From: Haliclona indistincta
Lineage: Eukaryota; Porifera; Demospongiae; Haplosclerida; Chalinidae
Length of the DNA: 64,000 bases
Direction: 5' to 3'
Assembly (NCBI GenBank): GCA_964017065.1
Contig: OZ024784.1
Span: 13,621,152 to 13,685,151, forward strand
The notes below the pieces were generated by a model that was not told the origin of the DNA, made no database searches, and saw nothing but the letters and a program-made list of their open reading frames with translations. The first letter of the stretch is position 1. Each line of letters starts with the position of its first letter. Both the position numbers and the translations under genes were made by a program. Positions 60,701 through 64,000 of this stretch are shown here, one piece after another.

Positions 60701-62480
60701 GCAGTAGAATCATCAGGACAAGCCAAAGCTGAAGCACAGGTTTGTGTGTGTTTTAATGTACCATCTTATAATCTACAGAGCGGTATAGAAGACTCCCTGA
60801 CTGTAAAGCGCATAATTTTGCTGCTGCTCTATACATGTTCTTTGCTGTTGAAATATAAACTCATGTTCAAACTCATAAACTCGTGTTTTTTGCTGTGGAA
60901 ATATAAGTGCATAATAACACGCTGGTATAATCTAGTGTTGATCATCCGCCAATGTGTGAATAAGACATTGGCACATTAGTGCATGAGGTGACTACGTACA
61001 GTCCAGCCTCTGTAATGTGAAATGTGTGGCTGTGTACAATAGTTGTCATTATTACTGTTGCATGTTATGTGTAGGCTCAAGCTGAGAGGTTGTTGATTGA
61101 AGGACAAAGTGCAATAGAGTGTAAGTTACTACTACAATGTAATATCCATGATCCTCACTTACTAATATCCATGATCCTCACTTACTAATATCCATGATCC
61201 TCACTTACTAATATCCATGATCCTCACTTACTAATATCCATGATCCTCACTTACTAATATCCATGATCCTCACTTACTAATATCCATGATCCTCACTTAC
61301 TAATATCCATGATCCTCACTTACTAATATCCATGATCCTCACTTACTAATATCCATGATCCTCACTTACTAATATCCATGATCCTCACTTACTAATATCC
61401 ATGATCCTCACTTACTAATATCCATGATCCTCACTTACTAATATCCATGATCCTCACTTAATAATATCCATGATCCCCACTTACTAATATCCATGATCCT
61501 CACTTACTTTCTCTTTTGTCTTTGTAGTGGCTAAATTGAAAGCAGAGGCCACCCGTATTGAAATCGAGTCTGAGTTGGAATCCCAAACTAAGGTATGTAA
61601 AGAGTTCTTAACTTCCCTTATCGACATTGTACTGTGAACTAGACATACAATTAATTTTAACCATTCATTAGTACACAACCATTCATTTGTAAACAACCAT
61701 TTAACACAACTGTTCATTGTTCTGCAGATGCAAGAGGCTGAAATACAATTTCTCAAAGAACAGAATGAACTTGAGATAAGCAAGGCTAAAGAACTCAGTG
61801 AGATTGAGGTCTGTCTATGACTCTATGAACATGCTTTTGAGTAACTAGATCCTTATCTTTGTTTAGGTTTCGAAATTCTCAGAATATGTAAGCTCTGTTG
61901 GACAGACTACACTGGCCCGCATTGCCAGAGCTGGACCTGAGTCAAAGGTGCTCATAGCTAATTAGCTGCCGTGTACAAGGGATGTTGTGTACAAGGAACT
62001 AGTACTTAAGTGTGTGCCTGACAGACAGGATATTCAGAGGAAGCTTATCACATGTAAATAATGAAGTGTTTACATACCATAGTGCCATTAGATCAGCACT
62101 ATGTACCATTAAAATGAGAAGGCCGAAATTTTCATGGAAGTACAGTACCATCCTTGTTGTGTAGCATTTATTCGGCTCAAATACAAATGTAATCATAATG
62201 AAGAGCAGAATGATGCTAGTGTAAATAACAATGAAAAGTTGACCAATAGTCATGAGTTATCCATTGCATCCTAAAATAATAGCTGGATTATTGATGACAC
62301 CTTACGAGATGGCATCATAACTGATATCCTGTGTTTGCATTGTAACATGTGTGTGTCTCTCTCTCTGTGTAGTCACGCTTGCTTCAGAGTCTGGGTATCC
62401 AGTCTGTGCTACTTACAGATGGAAAAAGTCCTATCAACTTGTATGGCTCTCCCAGTGCTGGCTATGTCACTCAAAAGTGA
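51706..62480 (+). CDS. MVP: Major vault protein
   Basis: Complete 28-exon gene, 2565 nt, 854 aa (human about 893). N-terminal half made of MVP repeats ([45 protein letters not shown]), then the shoulder domain ([16 protein letters not shown]), the cap-helix coiled coil rich in A/E/K/Q (about 640-790) and a cap ring end. It assembles into the ribonucleoprotein vault shell in the cytoplasm. Exons: 51706-51762, 51818-51957, 52106-52172, 52424-52475, 52606-52772, 52820-52911, 52976-53045, 53094-53255, 54154-54295, 54348-54449, 54853-54946, 55276-55431, 56925-56961, 57019-57066, 57128-57184, 57236-57332, 57982-58061, 59114-59173, 59361-59439, 59846-59988, 60244-60344, 60406-60496, 60650-60739, 61075-61120, 61528-61592, 61728-61808, 61867-61947, 62373-62480. 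Exons 13-14 are the least certain: the 57-nt intron 56962-57018 was chosen because it keeps frame and gives a plausible linker ([11 protein letters not shown] then [16 protein letters not shown]). Confidence 0.94.
56409..56603 (+). CDS. Candidate small membrane protein nested in MVP intron 12
   Basis: ATG-started frame of 64 codons: [20 protein letters not shown] (a transmembrane helix), then a charged tail with CQQRRPN. An acceptor-like TTCTCAACAG ends at 56370, and AATAAA occurs at 56676-56681, 73 bp after the stop. A second hydrophobic frame precedes it at about 56140-56280. There is no family match that I recognise. The position inside a 1.5-kb intron, well above the gene's usual intron size, makes a nested gene possible, but chance is not excluded. 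Confidence 0.3.
   Translation: MAQLIVLLSLTLLAITAMGVMLWIIRLYCQQRRPNTPVQAVDTNCSYALVGTRYNIVWRPRDRV
58544..58735. repeat. Second copy of dispersed G/C-tract repeat, MVP intron 17
   Basis: CCCCACCTATTGGGGC, GCAAATCCC, GGGGGTAGGTGGGGC and TGACATTGATAGGTGCAT match, in order, the repeat at about 32260-32400. G-run and C-run blocks are inverted relative to each other, suggesting a foldback or MITE. Confidence 0.55.
60033..60130 (+). repeat. Short tandem repeat in MVP intron 20
   Basis: GCCATACTGCAATGGTGG recurs three to four times, interleaved with two copies of TGCCTGTGCTTCC. It is intronic and noncoding, though it leaves the frame open past exon 20. Confidence 0.85.
61140..61507 (+). repeat. 23-bp minisatellite in MVP intron 24
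   Basis: About 16 head-to-tail copies of AATATCCATGATCCTCACTT plus ACT, nearly perfect; only the last three copies differ (TAATAATAT and CCCCAC variants). It fills the intron between exons ending 61120 and starting 61528. There are no unique spacers, so it is not a CRISPR array. Confidence 0.95.
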
Positions 62481-62740
62481 TAACTATTATAAACTTTCGT
62501 TGCATAGGTACAAAACTACTATTTTTAGTAGAGTTTTATCAAGCTATTGTTATTATTATTATTATTAGTAAACAACAATATTACATGATCAAACCAAATA
62601 CACATGTCACACAAGCAAGCTTCTCAGCTCGTATAGTATGTCGATAGTATAGTATTGTATAGTATAGTATCCACAGGTTTCATGAGTTACAAATTGTACA
62701 TTTTTTGTTGTTATGCATGACTGTTTGTTTCCTCGACTTC
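62481..62740. other. Convergent 3' regions
   Basis: The 260 bp between the MVP stop and the stop of the minus-strand ORF. AT-rich, with a TAGTATAGTAT short repeat at about 62634-62670. No gene and no confident poly(A) signal on either strand. Confidence 0.5.
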
Positions 62741-63061
62741 TCAGTCTGTTGCTGGTAGAGATTCCACGATCTCTCCTTGCGTGGTTGACGGGAGAAGCCC
62801 CGGCTGCACCCTGATCACGAGCTGCACTTCAAGACTGTCGCTGCGTGCAATCTCCACCATAGATCTAGTCTCCACTGAGCGATGCACTTGCCTTTGTGCA
62901 GGTTGAGGGCCTGGTATCAGCCGGGATGAAGCTCTGTGGCCTTCTTGGCTCACTTCAGTACTAATGGTTGTAGTACGCGGCCGTCTCCAATAGTAAACTG
63001 CTATCGCCATTGCTGCTGTGATGGCTACACTTAGAACGACACTGTCAAGATCAGCAGGCAT
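62741..63061 (-). CDS. Small single-pass membrane protein, unknown
   Basis: Single-exon frame of 106 aa starting MPADLDSVVLSVAITAAMAI. One hydrophobic helix (about residues 8-26) with a short acidic N-terminus, then a basic stop-transfer Y-W-R-R-P-R and a Ser/Arg/Gln-rich tail without clear fold. The layout suggests a type III membrane protein with a cytoplasmic tail. GC content and codon use resemble real exons nearby rather than the AT-rich flanks. It is convergent with MVP. I recognise no family. It could be the first exon of a larger gene, but no donor is needed since a TGA follows in frame. Confidence 0.5.
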   Translation of the reverse strand: MPADLDSVVLSVAITAAMAIAVYYWRRPRTTTISTEVSQEGHRASSRLIPGPQPAQRQVHRSVETRSMVEIARSDSLEVQLVIRVQPGLLPSTTQGEIVESLPATD

Positions 63062-64000
63062 CTTGCAGATGAGTAATGCAGCGTACGTAGTCTATTCTTG
63101 AGTCTGTACGAGACGTGGCGGTCTATGCGAGTACTAGGTTAGCTTGCAGGCTGCAGAACTTTTTGCACGAGTCTGCAAGCGGTCAAATTATTTTAAACCC
63201 TTCAGTGAAATTCCTGTGGTAAGCGGTACCATTTAATTAGGAACACTGCAAATACATTGGGTTTATCACTTCTCAAGTGTATATGTAGCATGCAATCTAG
63301 AAAATTTTTACGCATGCGCGCTAACCCTTGGACTACCTATCCATTGCTAAACTAGTACACTGCATCGCAACTGCAGTAAAGGCTAGATTCTCTGGCTTTT
63401 ATTTTTTTCATTGCGGACCCTATTTTTAGTACCTAATCTGATAGCACAGACGTAGGCTGGCTTAGCCTACGTCTGTCTGTGCTATCAGATTAGGTACTAA
63501 AATAAATACGCATGCCTCCGTGGCTCCATCTATACATGGTTCTGGTTCTTCTTCATGACGGAATAACGATGCTGCATGCATACATTGTGATCTAGAACTA
63601 CTCATAAAATAAAAATGTTACTTGGGTCATGTCAGTCAGCAATGGTCAGTGTTTATGGAAAATAACTACACATGCAATGTGTGTAAACGGGTTATACTCT
63701 GCTGGACTATTGTGGTGTTACCATGGAAACAATAAAGTACTGGCACTGCATCATGTATAACTAACTCAATAGGATAACTAATAAAAACACAGTAGAGGAC
63801 ATAGTATTTGTGTTAAAGGTCAGGAACAATATTTCAGAGTAGTTTCTGTAGGTACTTGTAACAGCATTGATGAAGGTTAGAGCTACTTTGTGATCTTTTT
63901 GTTCTCTGTCTCATCTTGTCTAGAGCAGTTTTCATGGAAACCAATTTCTTTAAACAATGTTCAGGAAAAGCCTGACGGAAAGCAATAATTAGTGAAGATG
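63062..64000. other. Gene-free right end of window
   Basis: No coding homology on either strand. The first 100 bp would be the promoter of the minus-strand small ORF. The only marked structure is the hairpin at 63426-63500, listed separately. Confidence 0.6.
63426..63500. repeat. Near-perfect hairpin, 33-bp stem
   Basis: TTAGTACCTAATCTGATAGC at 63426 continues to AGGCT (63458) and is answered by AGCCTACGTC...GGTACTAA (63464-63500). The right arm has one 4-bp insertion (a duplicated GTCT), and the loop is only about 5 bases. No clear target duplication is seen. It may be a foldback MITE relic or a transcribed hairpin. Confidence 0.8.

Overview
The window looks like nuclear DNA of an early-branching animal, most likely a demosponge. 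It has short GT-AG introns (about 50-500 bp), clear animal signalling genes (a DOCK GEF, a GRK4/5/6-type kinase, an M13 metalloprotease, major vault protein), intronless Death-NACHT NLR genes of the kind expanded in sponges, and many small DNA transposons. The species cannot be named from the sequence alone. I built gene models by reading exons against remembered family conservation and splice consensus. Summed coding lengths are in frame for DOCK (5718 nt), the M13 protease (2166 nt), GRK (1695 nt) and MVP (2565 nt), which independently supports the models.

Layout. 1-8639 (+): a 5'-partial sacsin-like giant protein (GHKL ATPase, sacsin repeats, C-terminal HEPN), then a PARP catalytic exon that can be joined to it by a phase-compatible splice. 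8640-8917: compact promoter with a perfect CRE palindrome. 8918-23109 (+): complete DOCK1/2/5-type Rac GEF in 53 exons; its introns hold a 43-bp minisatellite, a 950-bp TIR element and the 3' end of a LINE. 23443-26837 (+): complete neprilysin-like M13 protease. 26838-47410: a rearranged accessory block of tandem copies of [M13 3' exons - NLR relic - antisense NLR - divergent GRK first exon], containing one broken NLR (27764-32135), one intact NLR (37142-39802), one NLR with a single-base frameshift (43396-46064), a stranded M13 first exon (32812-33319), two M13 3'-end fragments, two GRK first exons and a 200-N assembly gap. 46459-51203 (+): GRK. 51706-62480 (+): major vault protein in 28 exons. 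62741-63061 (-): a small membrane-protein ORF of unknown function.

How it fits together. The single-copy genes (DOCK, GRK, MVP) are ordinary conserved housekeeping or signalling genes. The interesting part is the NLR block. Each NLR shares a 394-bp head-to-head promoter, with an ETS-type site, with a copy of GRK exon 1. The copies are joined by a chimeric junction between M13 exon 13 and GRK intron 1. The block has also collected a piggyBac-type MITE, an hAT-like MITE, an R2-like (RLE) retrotransposon fragment and another TIR element. Several insertions can be dated relative to the duplications because empty sites survive in sister copies. I saw no rRNA genes, tRNA genes or CRISPR arrays.
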